From NCBI GenBank assembly GCA_029979405.1, contig JAPOHM010000074.1, positions 1 to 6,923 on the forward strand: DNA of 6,923 nucleotides. Reading direction: 5' to 3'. The position numbers and the translations under genes were made by a program. Every line of letters begins with the position of its first letter. Position 1 is the first letter of the stretch. The notes below the pieces were generated by a model, which saw only the letters and a program-made list of their open reading frames with translations, had not been told where the DNA came from and ran no database searches. The stretch comes from Methanobacteriota archaeon. GTDB taxonomy: Archaea; Thermoplasmatota; Poseidoniia; Poseidoniales; Poseidoniaceae. Of the stretch, positions 5,359-6,923 are shown piece by piece.

Positions 5359-6923
5359 ATGTCGCAAGGATACAAACAGCAGCCAGGTGGCAATAACGAA
5401 ACTCGAAAAGATGGAAAGAGGGTCGCTGGAAAACAAAGTTTTGCTCCACCAGGGTCTGGAGGCTCGAGTCCGAAAATGGCGGAAAGAGACCTTGATTACA
5501 TCCCTCAAATGGTTGGAGGTAGGGAGCATCAGCCAGCTGGTGCTCACATCCACGACAGAGCAAGGACTGGTATGACTGTTGGTAAAAGAATTCCATTGGT
5601 CGATGCAAATGCGAAGGTTACCGGTCAAGCTTGGTATGGTGATGACGTCAGACTCCCCAACGAGATAATTGGAAGAATAGTTAGGTCTCCTCATCATTAT
5701 GCAAAGGTAATTTCGATTGATACTACAAAAGCGGAACAACTTCCAGGTGTATTAGCAGTAGCCACTGGAGATGATGCTCCTAACAAGTTCGGTGTACTGC
5801 CAGTTACAAAGGATGAGCATGCGATGGCAGTAGAGAAAGTAAGGCACGTTGGAGATTTAGTAGCCTGCGTAGCTGCTGTGGACGAAGCCACAGCAAGGGA
5901 AGCTGCATCTCTAATCGAGGTAGAGTATGAGGTATTGGATTCGATTCACGACATGAAAAAGGGACTTGAAGACGTTGATGAACCAATCCACTGGAGAGGA
6001 AGGTATCACGTCGGAACGACAAATGTCCAGAAGAGAGTGTTTCAGGAGTTTGGAGACCGATCAATGGTTGAAAACCCAACAGCAATGTATCATGGAAAAT
6101 GGAAATTCCAAGGCGTAAATCATGGATTTACCGAACCTCATGCAGTAGTAGCTCACTGGGATTCAAACGGCAGGCTACAACTTTACACTCCTCAGCAAGT
6201 TCCTCATTATGCTCATAGAGCCTTAGCAACGGTCCTTGAAGTTCCAATGCATCAAATTAACGTGATCAGGACTTTCGTAGGAGGGGGATTTGGCGGCAAA
6301 TCAGACCCGTTCCCTCATGAAATGTGTGCCGCAATTTTATCAAGGAAAGCTGGACGGCCGGTAAGAATTAATTTCGATAGAGAAGAGGTATTTTGGGTCA
6401 ATCGAGGTCGCCATCCGAGTCATATCGAAGTTCAATTATACGCTGACGATGATGCTCGCATTTCTGGATTTGATATTGATGCCCTAATCGATGGAGGGGG
6501 CTTTGCATCGTTTGGTCACGTTACTTCATACTATAACGGAGTGCTGGCAACTGCGCCTTATGAGTTGGGATCATTCCATTACACGGGTGCAAGGGTATGG
6601 ACGAATAAACCTGCCAGTGGAGCAATGCGTGGCCATGGTGCTGTAAATACTCGCTGCGCAGTTGAGGTTGGATTAGATGATATGGCGGAACAACTCCAAG
6701 TAGACCCCATCGATTTACGTTTAGCAAATTTGCTTCCACCTCATTCACGAACAATTTCTGGATTTAGGATTACGTCCAACGGAATGAGAGATGCTCTACA
6801 GAAGGTAAGAGAAGGTAGCGATTGGGACAATAAATTTAGAAAATTGCCATTAGGAAAAGGCATAGGAATCGGTTGTGGCTTCTTTATTTCAGGCTCAGGC
6901 CTCCCAATTCACTGGGATCCGAA
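5359..6923 (+). CDS. Molybdenum hydroxylase large (molybdopterin-binding) subunit, HcrA-like, 3' end outside window
   Basis: This is the catalytic subunit that holds the molybdopterin cofactor and hydroxylates or reduces the substrate. 521 residues are visible with no stop, out of about 750-830 expected for the family. Residues 1-75 are a low-complexity extension rich in Gly, Gln, Lys and Pro. The core begins at VGKRIPLVDANAKVTGQAWY (74-93) with the a/b hammerhead domain, including GRIVRSPHHYAKV and FGVLPVTKDEH. The molybdopterin domain follows with FTEPHAVVA (257-265), QVPHYAHRAL (280-289), FVGGGFGGKSDPF (306-318) and SGAMRGHGAVNTR (420-432). The SGAMRGHG loop and the visible end, FFISGSGLPIHWDP, resemble 4-hydroxybenzoyl-CoA reductase alpha subunits as I recall them. 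The AYRCSFR loop of form I CO dehydrogenase is absent. Start ATG 5359 rests on the strong ribosome binding site; M40, M51 and M71 are fallback starts. Family membership is near certain; the substrate is unknown. Confidence 0.92.
   Translation, partial: MSQGYKQQPGGNNETRKDGKRVAGKQSFAPPGSGGSSPKMAERDLDYIPQMVGGREHQPAGAHIHDRARTGMTVGKRIPLVDANAKVTGQAWYGDDVRLPNEIIGRIVRSPHHYAKVISIDTTKAEQLPGVLAVATGDDAPNKFGVLPVTKDEHAMAVEKVRHVGDLVACVAAVDEATAREAASLIEVEYEVLDSIHDMKKGLEDVDEPIHWRGRYHVGTTNVQKRVFQEFGDRSMVENPTAMYHGKWKFQGVNHGFTEPHAVVAHWDSNGRLQLYTPQQVPHYAHRALATVLEVPMHQINVIRTFVGGGFGGKSDPFPHEMCAAILSRKAGRPVRINFDREEVFWVNRGRHPSHIEVQLYADDDARISGFDIDALIDGGGFASFGHVTSYYNGVLATAPYELGSFHYTGARVWTNKPASGAMRGHGAVNTRCAVEVGLDDMAEQLQVDPIDLRLANLLPPHSRTISGFRITSNGMRDALQKVREGSDWDNKFRKLPLGKGIGIGCGFFISGSGLPIHWDP

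Noticed and set aside
5225..5739. Two long minus-strand frames across the small/large subunit junction, and a plus frame at 5387-5575
   Set aside because: The large-subunit frame is open through the region with a strong ribosome binding site; the other frames have no domain signature and lie over the low-complexity N-terminal extension.
4751..6923. Aerobic CO dehydrogenase (coxSL) as the identity of the operon
   Set aside because: The active-site loop lacks the CO dehydrogenase motif and the large subunit looks closer to 4-hydroxybenzoyl-CoA reductase.

Overview
The window looks like chromosomal DNA of a free-living, probably marine prokaryote of moderate GC content. Several signs point to an archaeon of the Marine Group II / Thermoplasmatota type. 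Three gene starts have a GGTG(A/T) ribosome binding site exactly 5 bases before an ATG. The secreted subtilase has a C-terminal membrane anchor and a short cytoplasmic tail. The genes are tightly packed and switch strand. This taxonomic guess is an inference from gene style (about 0.55). A bacterium is not excluded, and oligoribonuclease and PlsC-type acyltransferases are commoner in bacteria.

Layout: (1) 2-724 (+) is the 3' part of an XdhC-type molybdenum-cofactor maturation factor whose start lies before the window. (2) 714-1247 (-) is oligoribonuclease, converging on and overlapping xdhC by 11 bases. (3) 1280-3211 (-) is a secreted, membrane-anchored S8 (subtilisin) protease just upstream of orn on the same strand. 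(4) A 102-base divergent spacer carries a possible shared TATA element. (5) 3314-4687 (+) is a membrane-bound phospholipid/glycerolipid acyltransferase. (6) 4751-5353 (+) is the two-[2Fe-2S] small subunit of a molybdenum hydroxylase. (7) 5359-6923 (+) is the molybdopterin-binding large subunit, cut off by the window end after 521 residues.

XdhC and the two hydroxylase subunits belong to one function: assembly and operation of a molybdenum hydroxylase of the xanthine dehydrogenase / 4-hydroxybenzoyl-CoA reductase superfamily. The large subunit resembles the 4-hydroxybenzoyl-CoA reductase alpha subunit more than CO dehydrogenase, so the substrate is likely an aromatic or N-heterocyclic compound rather than CO. 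The FAD subunit expected for such enzymes is not visible. The protease/orn pair and the acyltransferase sit between the two parts of the molybdenum system with no obvious functional tie.

Coding density is very high and no stretch over 300 bases lacks a gene. I see no tRNA, rRNA, CRISPR array, insertion sequence or long repeat. I did not find a clearly new biological system. The items most worth a second look are the acyltransferase, which lacks the usual motif II segment and would be notable in an archaeon, and the matching low-complexity tails at the junction of the two hydroxylase subunits.
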